Shown: positions 1 through 13,664, counted from the first letter of the stretch. The stretch is 64,000 nucleotides of DNA from Gymnopus androsaceus JB14 (GCA_009733575.1 ML769387.1:784636-848635); one strand, 5' to 3'. Made by a program: numbers and translations. The notes: generated from the letters alone by a model not told the origin.

Positions 1-3000
1 TTCTCGAACAACATGGTAGGTAAACCGTCTCCTCAAATGTAGAAGCTTCACTCATTTTGAACAGGTCCTTGCCGCTCAAACCCGGCTGGCGCAGGAGTTG
101 CACCGTCGCCCGGAGCTCTATGAAACATATCTCGTCGAGCTTCTTACACTATTTGCTGACAAGGGTGTTGCGATTCAGAATCTGAAAATTGAGAATCACC
201 ATATCAAGGTCTGTTTCATGTCGGTTATCGATTCTCGAAAAGACTGAATCGTTCCTATTCCAGACGGACGATATGATTGAACAGTTGGCCTCTCTTCTTC
301 TACCTATCGACGCTCTTCTGTCGCATCAAGATTTTACTCCCCACATTAACGAATCGCCGACAGTAGTCGCATTGTTCCGTAATATGTGGTTCCTGTGTGT
401 GCTATTCAATTTCACAGCGGATGACAAAGAGGCCACGGCTATGGAATGGCAAAAGCCCGCACTAGCTCGTATTGCGACCAAGACTCCTGCGATGGTTTTG
501 GAGGAATCTCACGACTCCGTGGCGAGTGATGTAGAGTATAATTCGGTCATTCGACAGGACTACGCTCATACGGTACGTGTTACCAAACTATGCCAGGAAT
601 GTTTTCAGTTTACACCAATGCGCAGGTGATATCCAAACACCGCTCCTGTCTAACGAAACACATCTCCCTCCGTAGTAGTGATATTCGAGGATTGTCATCT
701 GGTCAAATTATCTTCCTACTCACCATGCATGACATGGAAAGCATGCGCTCAGCTGCTGGCCTTACTTCATCCCTTGTGTCGTACTTTATCAACGAAAGTT
801 TGAACAGGCATCCTGCTTTAAGCGCATGTATGGAATCCATAGCTGAGAAGGTACGGTCCGCTTGTTCATTCTCTTGTACACTATTTTTTACAGTCGAAGT
901 AGGTTATTCGCGGCTGTATTATTGACCTCAATACTGAGGCAGCTCAACAAGCTTTACCGGAAAGGCTTTCATCTGAACTACAAGCCTTGCTTGTTTGCAG
1001 TACCCATCGTATGGCCAAAGCAAGGGACGTGGCGTCCAAGTTCTTGAACAGACTGATTTCCTCGTTCCCATCGCTCATGTGCGATCCTCCACTGGTGTTC
1101 GCCATCTTGGAAGTGTTGACCTTGCTTCGACGCGCTTGTGATAATGAGTTTACCGATGAGGTATGTTCTGATGCTCGTACTTGTTCATTTGAGCTAAGCG
1201 GCACCATCTAGTTTAACCCCGTTTACGAGTTTGAGTCGACTCGCACTGGAATCAAGCTCCAGATGACAGACAGCTACGTTGTTCGAAATGAGATTCTTAT
1301 TCAGCTCCTGCGCAACGCGAATGCATGGTTTGAGTTGGCATTAGGACGTGCTCCAGTTGAGCTGCAGTCGACTTTGCAGGTACATTTCATTTTAAACATG
1401 ATCATTATGACACTCTTACCGCTGCTGTAGAAATATCTCGCAGTCAGTCAAATTGCTTCGGATCCTTCTGAACTCGGAGCTTCAATTGCTGAGAAGTTTG
1501 GCAAATCGATAGGACCTGTGCAACGACAGCTCAGTTCGTTGAATCATCTATCCAGACATTGTGGGCACTAACCTTGCACTCAATTAGCGTCGTTAACCAA
1601 ATTGTCGAATTCAAAAGCGGACAAAGCAAAAGTCCTTGCGAGTCAAATAGCCAGCAAGGGATACTTTGCTGGAGAGGCAGCTGGTCTTCGTTTAGCTAGC
1701 CGTACAGGTATGAGTAGTTTCAACGATGCTTTGGTGATTCGTTCTTACTCCACCGAAGCTTCCGACAAACTTGAGCAGCTTCCCCCTCAAAATGCTCCCT
1801 CGGGAGAGCTTATGGCATTGAAGAAGAAACTGGCAAATTCAATGAAAGAAATACGGGATAAATCGAGTACGCTTACTGTCCAAGACTTGAAACGTCTTCT
1901 GTTCCGTTGCGCGGCTACTCTCATATCGTTGAACAAGGTAGGTTTGAACTAATATCTGAACTTCGGAGTTTAATGTCGTTTCAGAGTGACCATGAACTAT
2001 TGCATTACTTGGTTTCTATACCCTTTGAAGTCTCAACTCCGTCATCGATTTCCGCTGCGATTGAGGTCTGGACCTGGGTTATCGCAGAAAAACCAGTTAT
2101 CGAAGTTGCTCTTATGAGTGAGCTCCTCTCAGCCTGGACCAATACTATTAAGGATGAGAAGGGAATCTTTTCGACTTCTCTCAAGTTGGTGCTTTTCAGT
2201 CGACAATTTTTCACCAACTCATGTATCTCCATACAGTTACGATGATCCATTTTATCACCCAATCAGCTATAGTCCTACCGACAAAGCTGCGATTGATCTT
2301 GGGACAACTCATGCTCTTCGGCTCCTGTTGCCTCATGCGCTGGTTCTGCAGATGCTCCTTAGTCGTCTCCAAGCCGCGAGATACCGCAGACCGGGCGTGA
2401 TGTTTCTACTTCAGCATCTAGTTCTACGATCTGCTAGAGCCCATCAGTCCTTTAGGTCAGTTTCGTATTTTCAATTATTTTCTGTGTCTTACTGGTTGTC
2501 CTAGTACCCATGCTCTGGCTCGCGAAGCTCGATTCTCGTTCTTGTTGTTTGGGTTTGAGACGCTGAGGAGCTCACATCTCGATTCGTTCTGCGAGCATAC
2601 CTTGAGAGAAAGTTTGTACGTTACAGCGTACTCTTGGTTCGCTGTACGGCCGCAGTATGTTTTGGAATTCCTCTTCGTGAGGGTATGTACTAATCTAATT
2701 CGTAGATGGTCTTACGGTGCCAATCGAGTTCAAGTCGATGCGGATATTAAAGTGGTCTCCGAGTTCCTATCGTATCTGGAAGCCGATTCGATTCGCAATG
2801 CTCTCACCGTTTCAAGTTTAGCACCTTCGCAATTTGCTGCCCGTGCCTCATGTGAGTAATTGTTCGTGTTTTTGGGATGTATTCTAATATATTTTATTGG
2901 TAGACTATGCTTCGCGTCTGCGGGACGTCAATCATCCTCTTCGGCTGTTGGTCGAAAATGAAATATTCCGTCTCAACGTATGGGCCAATCCCACCAACGA

Positions 3001-5315
3001 TCCCAAACGAGGCACAGATCATGTCGGAATGTCTCTTGTGGAGGTATGCACTAATCAAGTTCGCCTTCTTTTATACTGGTTACTGACTGTTTAGATACAG
3101 AGCTCATGGTCGGCGCTGATACGCACTCTTTGGCAAATCAATCCAGGCATTGCCATCCATCTAACTGAACGCCTGAAATTGGCTGTCACACGGGCTGAGG
3201 TGACCAAGCTGGTCCGATCCTCCACGGTAGATGTTCTGGATGTGCCTGAAGCATTGAACTTCTTACTGGGAGAAGGGATGGAGCCTGCTGCTGCTCTTCG
3301 AGACTTGAAGGTAGTGTTTACAGCCCACCTTTCTATGTTGGATCTCATGAAATGTCCATACAGCTTATTCCTCTGTGGGCTCCTGTGCCTCCAGTTGTCG
3401 CCAGCACGTTCTTCGAACCACGATACAAGAGTGACCCTCTACTGCTGCAATATGCACATCGAGTTTTAGAGCAGCACCCCGTGGAGCTTACCTTCTTCTT
3501 CGTACCGCAGGTAGTTCAGGCTCTTCGATACGATGCGCTTGGTCAGTATTATGCCACCTTCGTCCTATATGCTATTCTTATATCTTGCTTTACAGGTTAC
3601 GTTTCCCGTTTCATTTTCGAAACGGCCAAGATTTCACAGTTGTTCTGTCATCAAATCATCTGGAACATGAAAGCGAATTGTTTCAAAGATGACATGGCTG
3701 AGATTGTGAGCGGTGTTGATTGGATTAGATGTCGGTCTTATTTACGTTCATTATTAGGAGGATCCCATGAAGCCTACGCTAGACCTTACGACGAACCGGG
3801 TGGTAGAATCGCTCTCGGGAGACGCGCGCGCCTTCTACGATCGTGAATTTGGTTTCTTCAACGAGGTCACGTCGATTTCAGGAAAATTGAAGCCATTCAT
3901 CAAAAAGACGAAACCCGAAAAGAAGGTACTTGCAATCTCATCTAAAAGTGGAAAAATAAACTGACTGGTTGGCAGGCCAAAATTGACGAGGAGATGGCGA
4001 AGATTGTAGTGGATGTTGGAGTTTATCTTCCTAGTAATCCAGACGGAGTAGTAATCGATATTGACAAGAAGTCGGGGAGGCCTCTTCAGAGTCACGCCAA
4101 AGTTGGTATACACATAATGAAAAACCTTGTTGGGAACTGACGTCGTACTCCTCACAGGCTCCCTTTATGGCAACGTTCAAAGTACGCAAAGAGCGCATAT
4201 CTATCGAAAAAGATCCCGACTCGCTAGGCGACGATGGGATCGAGCGTCGTATAGAGTTCGATGTCTGGCAGCAGGCAATCTTCAAGGTTGGAGATGACTG
4301 CCGTCAAGACGTGCTGGCTCTTCAAATCATCGCGATGTTCAAAAACATCTTCACCTCGGTCGGGCTCACGCTCTATCTTTTCCCTTATCGCGTGACGGCT
4401 ACTGCTCCTGGTGTACGTCGGGTGCTCTCGGTCTATTCTTCATCTACTGATGGCTAGCTTTAGTGTGGGGTCATCGACGTCGTGCCCAACGCAACTTCGC
4501 GTGATGAGATGGGACGTGCCAAAGTAAACGACCTGCTCGATTTCTTCGTCGCTAAATATGGGGGTCAAGATACTATCGCGTTCCAGCGCGCGCGCCTGAA
4601 CTTTATTCAGTCCATGGCTGCGTATTCTGTCGCCTGTTATATTTTGCAGATCAAGGATCGTCACAACGGAAACATCATGATTGACGGAGAAGGCCATATT
4701 GTTCATATCGGTTTGTCTGGTGTCTATCGTACTGTAATCTTGAATGCTGATTCTGCGATCTAGATTTTGGTTTCTTGTTCGACATAGGACCTGGAGTAAG
4801 TCGTATCTCAATATGTGTAGCTTGTCATTGACTCAAATTTCTGCAGGGTGTCAAGTTCGAGCCATCGTCCTTCAAGCTTAATCATGAAATGATTGTTCTC
4901 ATGGGCGGGCGATACTCCCAAGGATACCAACTCTTCCAACATCTCACCGTCAAGGCCTTCTTAGCTATTCGTCCGTATGCTGATCAATTGGTAGAAACTG
5001 TACAGCTTATGCTGGGCACTGGGCTTCCGTCTTTCAAGGGCGAAGGTACTATCAAGCGTTTACGGGACCGTTACGCACTAGGGTTAAATGAACGTCAAGC
5101 TGCGGAGTATATGATGGGCGTTATCAAGAATGCGCATGAGAATATGAGGAGTACTGTGTATGATGAGTTCCAGAGGGTACGTCTTGGTTTCTTCAGGTTT
5201 TTCTAAATCTAATTTTTTGTTGGTTTGCTTAGTTGCAAAATGGTGAGCTTTGCTTCCAGTAAACTGTAAACATCACTCTAACACTGATCTGTTTCTAGGA
5301 ATACCGTACAAATAA
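1..5315 (+). CDS. STT4: Phosphatidylinositol 4-kinase alpha (Stt4), 5' end outside window
   Basis: Makes PI4P from phosphatidylinositol at the plasma membrane. The window opens inside the gene; about 20 short introns divide the visible part, which I estimate at 1,400 residues, so roughly 500 N-terminal residues lie upstream (yeast Stt4 is about 1,900). The helical PIK region runs to about 3,900. The linker reads VVDVGVYLPSNPDGVVIDID near 4010-4060, followed by the kinase lobe. DRHNGNIMIDGEGHIVHI (about 4655-4710) holds the catalytic Asp and Asn, and the metal-binding DFGF is completed across the next intron. The last exons read LQNGIPYK and stop at 5313-5315, with a tiny exon (about 10 nt) before the final one. 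All junctions I checked keep frame, including the one at about 2189-2241 that joins SLN to YDDPFYHP. The gene looks intact. Confidence 0.95.
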
Positions 5316-6538
5316 TCTAATATACCTTCTAATATTTGCCTACACCGTAATATACCCAAGAAGACATGGCTAGTCAAAGCTGTTGATATTAACCTTCTTT
5401 TGGGATGATTTCAAATGCACCAGTCGGAAACATCTTGAACTTCACAACTGTGCCACTATGATCTCTTCCATTTATACCCTCTTATGGCCATCCATGGGAC
5501 TGTGTTGAGGTTGAAAAGCAAAATTGAAAGGACCCGCAGAGAATTTTGCGGGAACTTCGTGGTACGGCGGTGTGTTTGCAATATGTGTGTCACGAAGTTG
5601 ACGACAGATCTTGTATGATTACTGGTCGCGCTTATCTCCTGCGAATACACAAAGTCCCATATCTCATGATGTACTCGATGTTCTCTTTCAAGTAGAATAT
5701 ATGAATGTGACGATTTCTCTCATTTACTGGTCTTTGTCTGGGAACAAGTAAAGAGGTACTGCATTCTTGCTACTTCTCCCGCGCAACATGGTCGATTTTT
5801 ATCAAAGCTCACGCTTGCTCTTCCTCGACACTCTTTGATCCCTCTCTCGATATTCCTATATATTGCTATCCATACAGTTGAGTTTGGCAGTAATAAATTC
5901 ATTTCTATGCTCCATGCATATTGCTGAACATATCGTGCCCCCAATTCTTTGATATCTGCTTTCCTTCCCTTCAAAACAATTCCGACTTCCACTTCCCGAA
6001 TCGATGTCATACAATCTTGCTGACGCCCACTGGCAGGTCGCACTTGAGTCGTAGCTGCATAAACCTTACCGCTGCGTTACCTAGCAATATTTTTAACCCT
6101 CCTACCAGCGAGGCAAGGTCAGTACTGAGACAAAGTATTGCGCAGCCACGTGGCTGGTCAAAGCTGGTGATATCAACCTCTTCACGGCCAAGTATGCGGA
6201 GAATTCAAGTTCCAGGATGTGTTTGACAGAACAATGAGCTGAAGATCGCTGGGAATTCGCGGAATATTTGAAGAGCTGAGCAAAGAGCGAAGAAAGCAGT
6301 ATCCGACCCGTGTCGCAAATGGCAGAATTATGGCAGAACCGTTAAATAACCAGTTACGGTTAAGCGTAGTCTCCCCTAGGCAGACTCGTTATACACCAAC
6401 GATCCATACGAGTGTGTGTATATTATTCGACTGTGAGTATGTAGTCTAAAACCAAGTCCATTAAGAGTCCACTGCATTTACACATCCATTTCCCTTGCTA
6501 TGACTCCCCCGCAATATATATGTCGTTAATTCAGGGGC
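5316..6538. other. Intergenic, two similar coding-like scraps
   Basis: No gene is supported. A roughly 35-bp stretch at about 5366-5402 resembles one at about 6148-6184. Both can be read as WLVKA-x-(D/N)INL but are not part of a long open frame. The second is followed by a broken coding-like stretch to about 6345. This may be a relic of an unidentified gene. Confidence 0.4.
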
Positions 6539-7862
6539 TCAGGGGCTAAACGGCTCATTCGAAATGGTGGGTTTCAGTTCAAGGTCTGCTGAATGCTGTT
6601 CGGCGAGAATCCAACTGGAAGGGATAAAGTTCCAGATGAACATTGCAAGTACAACCATCCCAGAGTCGAACAGATCTAGAAATCACGTAAATAGATGAAT
6701 TTAAAACCAATGAGCGAATTTTGCACACCGAATGACCACTGGGTGTGAATTACTATACCATTCCATCCATCCCCGAGCTCTACGAGCCGGTATATTGCAC
6801 TGTAATATGTAGATATGAGTTTTAGAGAGGCGCAGAGTGGGTAGTTTGATACATACCGGATGAAGAGGCACGTCGTAGCTGCCGCAATGGCATAAAGGCC
6901 GACTTTTCTTCTTCTATTCATGGAACCAATCTTGTCCCCTGCTCCAGATCGCAGAGGCTTGTCTATGTTGAAGCGATACGCAAACTCCAATGCAATTGTA
7001 GAAAACCCGATAAGAATAGCTATGCATCAATGCACATTAGTTCTGAGAACAAAAGGTTCAAGGAATTCACGTACCTAGTTGTAGCGCAATACCAACAAGC
7101 ATGATATGCGTTCCCTGCGTCAGAATTCAGCATGATGAGCTTTTTCAGGGTGCTTGAGGCTACTTACAAGATCGACGCCTTGGTCGTCAGTCGCGCTTGC
7201 GGTCATTCCACCACCTACCGCCTGAATCACCAGAGAAACAATATCCTGGAAATATACCCATGTAAGAACTCTAGAGCAAAGCTGGAGCTAACGAGACTTG
7301 CGCAAGATAGAAAGATTTTTGAATCTGGATGACGATGTTCAATTCACAAATCTTGTAATAAACACTGAGGAAACACCTACACAAACGAGGGCTGAATCGA
7401 CTGTATTGAGGCCCTAGTATTTGAACTAATCGTCCAAAAATAATGAAATGCGCTCCCAGTAATGGAGTAGGAGATATAATGAGGCAGGCGATTCTAAAAA
7501 ATGGTCAGATCGAGAAGAAAAGCGGAACGGAATAGCACTTACTGTATCATGTAAGGATCACTGGCCAGCAAGTTCTTGTTCGACCATAATCGTCCTGCCC
7601 AGCCGAGGATCTCGCCGCATCCAGCGAGAACCATAGTGGGTAGAAGAAACCACTGACGCGACCATAGTGCGTGCACAAACTGTACGACTGAAAACAGCAT
7701 GTCAGCTCGTGTCCCAATACACGAGAGAAAAAGCTTACATGTGGTCACTGAGAATAGGGAAACATACATGATACAAATCCACAATGTAGGAACGTATCCA
7801 TATGGACTGTCAGAATCGACATCATCTCGAAGCACGAAAAAGGTAGAAGTTGTGGAGTTCAT
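6539..7862 (-). CDS. RTA1-like lipid-translocating exporter family membrane protein
   Basis: RTA1-family proteins are seven-helix fungal membrane proteins linked to resistance against 7-aminocholesterol and other toxicants, and to sphingoid-base export. From the start at 7862 the first exon gives an N-terminal tail and GYVPTLWICIMYVSLFS. Next comes VLAGCGEILGWAGRLWS, the family's E-x-(I)-G-(Y/W)-x-x-R signature. Later exons give PLLGAHFIIFGRLVQ, then DIVSLVIQAVGGGMTAS, then GTHIMLVGIALQL, and finally YRLVELGDGWNG and LFDSGMVVLAMFIWNF. These are the family's conserved blocks in the right order. The last exon was found by splicing out about 35 bp near 6676-6710 and ends at TGA 6539-6541. The junction near 7310-7400 is not resolved exactly. 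It diverges from ATG9 across 546 bp. Confidence 0.85.
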
Positions 7863-8408
7863 GAGGCCGAGCGAAGGTGGGTACTAGAGTCTATGAGACT
7901 AGGGATGATACGATACACTTTTCACCGAAATTTCTTCCATTTATATCATCGTAGCCAGAAAAGAGGTTCATCGCCTCCCCGCCAAGGTACGATGTTCAAT
8001 TCGCGCGCGCAGCTTGGTTGATGCTACGGAAAGCTGATTTCAAAAGTAAATTGGTACCGACCGACTGATCTATCCTATGTCCTCCTATATCTTACCATGC
8101 GAATACTGCGCTGTTTCAGCTCGCCCAACACTGCCTCACCGACAACGAAACACCGTACGTGCTGCCAGTTTCACAGTGATAGTGTAGAAGAAACGTGCCA
8201 TAGAATGTCACCAAAATACTGATTTTAAAGATTTTAGACTTGGAAATGATGAGAGTAAAAAGAAACGCGTCGCGCCTCGCTCGAAGCCACGTGCAGTACA
8301 CATGCAGCTAACGGACCGGGGACGGAAGCGCTTGGAGCGCTGAAAACGTCACCTTTGCTCAAGCCTCAGCTGTAGAGCTCAGGCTCACAATAGCAGCGAC
8401 TTTCCATA
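7863..8408. promoter_or_regulatory. Divergent promoter region between RTA1-like gene and ATG9
   Basis: 546 bp separate two outward-facing start codons. No coding signal is seen. No specific binding site is claimed. The region should contain both promoters. Confidence 0.5.
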
Positions 8409-11400
8409 ATGTCTTCATCACGGCCGTCCAATTCACGATCCTTCCAACAGGCATCTCAATCATTTTACCCCTCGGCATCCAGCTCAAAACCATTTCTGAA
8501 CATGTTGAACCCAATGAGCAGACCGTACCAAGGCTATTCTCAAGCCAACCAGTCTTTACTTGAGGAAGAAGAAGACAAGGAGCATTCCGAAAGTGAAGAT
8601 GAAGGAAATTTAGAGGCTGGGAAGCGTATAGATACGCCCTTATCCAATCTATCCAAGTCGCAGGGCAAACGAAGAGTTTCTTGGGACAATGCGGCTCATC
8701 CTAATATACGACAGGAAGATAATGGCCGGGACGATGACTCCTCAGATGGTGAGGTTCCGCAGAGCTTCATGATAGAAGCAACGGCTAGGAAACCGAGAAG
8801 GTCTCCGACATTGTCTTCAAAGGGCAAAGAGCCAACGCGAAGGCGGCAGCAGCCTCTTAATTCTGCTCCTAGCGGAAGGAAAATACCACCTTCTATTGCC
8901 TACCCACACGTCTGTCTCCATACCCCCAAGGCCCTCAGAGGTTGATGAAGTGTTGCACACTCCTCGAACCGATGCTTTCAGCGAAACTTCTGAACGCGAT
9001 CGTCCAAAGCAAATGCGCGGGCTCGACCCTTATGAACATGCATTATGGAACTGGGTCAATGTGTACAACCTAGACGCTTTCTTGCAAGAAGTGTATCTCT
9101 ACTACGAAGGAAAGGGAATATACAGTATAGCTTTGTCGAGAGGGCTTAATCTTCTGTGAGTATCCTGCCTCCGTCTCTAGGTCATACAATGCTGACTTTA
9201 AATTGATTACAGAACAATTGGCTTTGTTATTGGATTCTCTACATTCCTATTCGGATGCATAGACTATTCAAGGATTCATCCGGATAGACAGATGAGGTTG
9301 TCAGAGGCAATAGTAGATCAGTGCGTTTCTAGGTAGGCTTCCGTACCATCTTCCAGCTCGTGTACTAATTGTCCTTAGATTTTCCGGATTTACTCTGCTA
9401 TTCTTCATCCTTTTCACTGCGTTCTACGTCTGGCAGATTGCCACTTTTGTCTTGGGCATCACACGCCTGGTAGACATGTACAACTTCTACACCCATCTTC
9501 TAAAGATTCCAGATGTGAGTGCCTCTATTTCGTTTGCCAACAATTAAACTCATAGTCTTCATTGAATAGGCTGATATCCAGACGATATCTTGGCCTGAAG
9601 TTGTTCGCCGGATAGGCACAATTCGTGAAGACAATCCACTTACTGCCATCTCCTCTAAACGTGCTGGTAACAGCAATGATACGACTACCGCGAAGCTCGA
9701 TGCACACGACATCGCCAATAGGATCATGCGGCAAGAGAACTATCTCATTGCGCTGTTCAACAAAGATCTACTGGACTTGCGGGTGCCTTTGCCATCTTTG
9801 CTCGACAGATTCGTGTCGCAGGACCAAGGGACAACCAAAGGAAAAATGTTAACTCAGGCGTTGGAGTGGAACCTGCGGTTTTGTTTAATGGGATTTCTTT
9901 TCGACAGGCATGGAAAGGTTCGGAAGCTGTTTTTGAAGTCGAAAAAACCGTGCTGGTCTTATTGAGGGGTATTTTATATCATCTTTCTTTTGGTTCACCG
10001 TTCTAACGCTTTGATCGCAGACTGCGACGACGGTTCGTCTTTATGGGTATACTGAACGCGATCTTCGCACCTTTCATCGTTCTGTATCTACTCATGTACT
10101 CATTCTTCCGATACTTTGAGGTAGCTGATTAGAATTTTATTCGTGGGGTACCATAGCTGAATTGCATTAACAGGAATACCATAAAGACCCTTCTACAATT
10201 GGTGGTCGACGGTTTACATCCTACGCCCAGTGGAAATTCAGAGAGTTCAATGAACTCCCTCACCTTTTCATCCGACGACTAGACGAGAGTTACCCATTAG
10301 CCAACATCTACATTGGACAATTTCCGAACGAAAAGATGACTTTGATCATGCGGTTCTGTACTTCTATCTTGTCGTTTTCAATGAAACTAAACATCTAGCA
10401 ACAGATTTGTCGCTTTCATTTCAGGATCTTTCGCCGCCATCTTGTTCCTCGCCACGGTTCTGGATCCGGACGTGTTTACGCATCTCGAGATAACTCCACA
10501 TCGTACCGTCGTGTTCTACCTTGCTCATGTTCGGTTCTATACTCGCTGTTGCGAGGGGTATGATCCCAGACGACAACCGGGTCTTTGATCCTGAAATGCT
10601 AATGACAGAGGTGATCGCCTACACCCATTACATGCCTGATGAATGGAAAGATCAACTACATAGCAAGAAGGTGCATTCCAGCGTTCGGAGAAATAACATC
10701 GTGTACTCAACGTGTTCTTCCTGCAGGTCCACGAAGATTTCGGAGAACTTTTCGCAATGAAGGTCGTCATCTTCGTGAAAGAGCTATTATCGGTTGTGCT
10801 CACACCTTTCGTGCTGTGGTTTTCCTTACCCAACTGTGCACCCGCCATCATCGACTTTTTCCGTGAATTTTCTGTACACGTTGATGGCCGTGGATATGTT
10901 TGCAGTTTCGCAGAGTTCAGTTTTGAACGTCACGGTAATGTTAAGGTATGAACTCCAGTGCTAAATCGTAGTACAAACCTTGACTTGCATACTTAGTTTG
11001 GCGCACCGAATCCAATCAAGGACCAGCGCATGGTATCCAATGAAGGGAAGATGGAGAAGTCGTTCCTCAATTTCAAGGTGGGAAACATCTTTTTATTCAC
11101 CCTTCCGCTTCTGACCCATTTCACAGCGAGCGAATCCGGATTGGAACCCAGACCCAGCTGGTTCGCTGTATCTTAGTCGCATTCAAGATTTCACAGCCGC
11201 ACATCCAACGATCAACTCTATACTGCATCGACGACTGGAAGGCTCGGCGTTGTCACCGTTTCCCGCAAATCCTCTTTTGTCGCCTGTACGGAAGCCTGAA
11301 GGCGTTTTAGCGGATAAGGCTCAGGAATATGACCGTGCTCTGCGACAGAGCCAGTTTGCTGCACGGAGGAGAGGTCCTGGAGGAGCGAGTGTCATGGGGA

Positions 11401-11768
11401 TGTCGGCGCTCAACCCAACAGGTCCCTCTGCGTCATCCATCTTTGGTCCGAGCGCGATGGCTGGCGCTCAGACCGCAGTCTTGGGCGATTCGAGAGGTAG
11501 TGTTATGCCAGAGCAGTCTGGAGGTGGTGACGCCGTTAGCTCGTTAATGCCAGAGGTTGAAGCCTCTAGAATTGGGGCTATACCTGATGAGGAACTGGGC
11601 CCAGATGGGGAAGTGGGTGGTGGGCTTGGTGGATCATATGTTGATGGTGCACGACGTGCTGGTAAACCATTATATGAGGAAGAGGATGATGAAGGAGTTG
11701 AAGATGGTGGCGTACTTGGGCTACTAGCCCAGATTTATGGAAGAAGGGATGGCCCAAGATTAGGATAG
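8409..11768 (+). CDS. ATG9: Autophagy-related protein 9 (lipid scramblase), with apparent frameshifts
   Basis: Atg9 is the multispanning scramblase of autophagosome seed vesicles. The N-terminal tail is Ser/Pro-rich and acidic. The APG9 core begins at [19 protein letters not shown] and continues [19 protein letters not shown]. It then runs through [87 protein letters not shown] and [20 protein letters not shown]. The C-tail is Gly/Pro-rich and ends at 11768. The core is highly conserved, but the frame breaks at the six-A run at 9943-9948 (one A too many) and near 10526 (an extra C). A third frame change between about 8749 and 8900 could be a 40- or 52-nt intron starting at 8749, or another indel. 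Whether these are sequence errors or real mutations cannot be told here. Confidence 0.93.
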
Positions 11769-12239
11769 TATTGTTATTTACAGTTGTCAATGTTAATGTT
11801 CAATGAAATTGATTATGTGACTGTCCCTCTATGAGGATGGACCTCTAGCAAGGGTTTTCACTGAGCAAGCTTGATCTTTGATCTCTCACATAGAGGGTTT
11901 GGTCATCATGCTATGCTAAATGCAGACCAGTAACCATCCTTTTATGAGGGCAGATATCAGTAGAGGGAACAGTAATCTGATGGCCTGAACAGATTTTGAT
12001 AAAGTAATGTTAGAAAATAGTCTTATTACAATGGATCATCAGTATATATTCAAGTCTGCCTAGGGGAGACTAGTGATGATACTACTACTACTTAGTACTA
12101 CATAGTAAGTATACAGAAGCAAACCCCATAGGCTATAGCATAACATGAATGTTTTACTGAGATTCAACATCCAAATCTCAAATGCAGATATATTCATGGA
12201 TATTTGCCATGACTAAAAAGTGTAACAAAATGAAACTTA
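11769..12239. other. AT-rich intergenic
   Basis: ATG9 3' flank followed by AT-rich sequence. There is a short ACT-repeat stretch near 12080-12105. No gene seen. Confidence 0.5.
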
Positions 12240-13313
12240 ATGATGGACACGAGTCCAGATCCGGAACAGGTACCTGCAGATAAAATACCCATGGATCCCG
12301 GTACCTGTTTCCCACGGATCCAGCCCAGGTCACAGGTCAGCCCTCAGTAATTTTTTCATGACCTGCAGGTACCTGTGGATCCAGTACATGAAAATTTTGC
12401 TAGACTTAAATGCCCTAGTTATTGAGTATTATGACTAATATTAGCACATACTGAATAGAATTGCTGTTAGTAGAATTAACATTAGTAAATTAGTGCTTAA
12501 ATGCTAATGTAACTGGTGTTTTATTATAATAATACTAACTCTACTATTAATTTATTGATACTAATACGAGTACTGGTGCTAGTTATGAGTATTATTAGTA
12601 TGCTGATCAAGGGGGTCTGAAAAATATATTTTATTACACCAAGCAGAAAAATATTTTAAGGGACCATCGCAACACCCACGTGATGTCTGATATACTATAT
12701 ATGGTAATAATCTTATCTATATCTTTACATATCTTGATGACATATGAAGATGACCTCATAAATATCTCCCGCTGATGCCTATTTCTAGGCTCAATACTTC
12801 CATTTGGCATATATTGGCTACAGATGAATACCTATAACAATTACCAATAGCATATTTAACCCTTCAAAGCTCTCAGAGCCTCTGAAAGATAGGTTTGAAA
12901 AAATATTTTAGTGGCCTCTCAGCAGCAACCAACCACCCACCAGGAGTGTAATGGGCTGTAAGTCCAGTACCCCCTTGATGCTGATACTGGATTAGTACTG
13001 ATAACTAAGTACTAGTGATACAAGACAATTATTAGTACTCAATGTAACTTAGAAAGAATACTAGAACTGTATTAATTGGCACTTTATTCACTTGTAGACT
13101 GAGAATAAATGTTTTATTGCACTTGCTGGACAGTTTGCATAACATAATATTTTTTTTCACTTGTAATATATCATTTGTATTTAAGTTAAATACAGGTACC
13201 TGCAGTTACCTGTTTCCCACGGATCCGGGGGAGGTCACAGGTCACCCTTTTTAGGTTGCAGGCACCTGTCTGGCAGATCCAGGTTGACCCGGATCCAGAC
13301 TTGTGTCCATCAC
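12240..13313. mobile_element. Non-autonomous TIR element with TA target duplication
   Basis: The ends are inverted: ATGATGGACACGAGTCCAGA at the left and the complement of GTGATGGACACAAGTCTGGA at the right. TA flanks both ends (12238-12239 and 13314-13315), as in Tc1/mariner-type insertion. Subterminal blocks rich in GGATCC and GGTACC occur near both ends in the same orientation; CCTGTTTCCCACGGATCC is present at about 12305 and about 13208. The 1,074-bp element encodes no transposase. The middle is AT-rich and carries a second element at 12607-12978. Confidence 0.75.
12607..12978. mobile_element. Nested 372-bp MITE with 6-bp target duplication
   Basis: Perfect 10-bp terminal inverted repeats, TCAAGGGGGT and ACCCCCTTGA, are flanked on both sides by the direct repeat TGCTGA (12601-12606 and 12979-12984). 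It is inserted inside the 12240-13313 element, so it is younger than that element. It has no coding capacity. Confidence 0.8.
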
Positions 13314-13315
13314 TA

Positions 13316-13664
13316 ACGTAAACATTTAATGCTGTCCAACTGTGAGAACATCAGGGGGGGGCTAGATCTGAGTGACTTTTGGACCAATCATAGGGTACAA
13401 GGCCCTCCCTCTCACTCCATTTGAGAGTCAGGGATTTATCCAATAAACATGTAGAAATCTCATCCCATGCATTGATATATATTAGGGTAAAGATCATTCA
13501 GGCAATGAAAGTTTGGTCAAAAATTCAAATTTGGTAGAGGAGTGGTGGTTTTTTGCTTGTTTTAATCAGATTTCATACATTCCATGCCCGCCAGCCAAGA
13601 AATACCTCCGAAATCAGCACTGACAATTTCAAAGGCAGCTGCAAAAAAGGAATTAGAAAGGTTA
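13316..13664. other. Intergenic between transposable elements
   Basis: No gene seen. Contains an eight-G run near 13354. A short open stretch at 13584 begins MPASQEIPPKSAL but soon enters the next repeat and has no recognisable relatives. Confidence 0.4.

Noticed and set aside
11578..11790. Antisense open stretch rich in His and Pro under the ATG9 tail
   Set aside because: It is the complement of the Gly/acidic-rich ATG9 C-terminal coding sequence and has no independent support.
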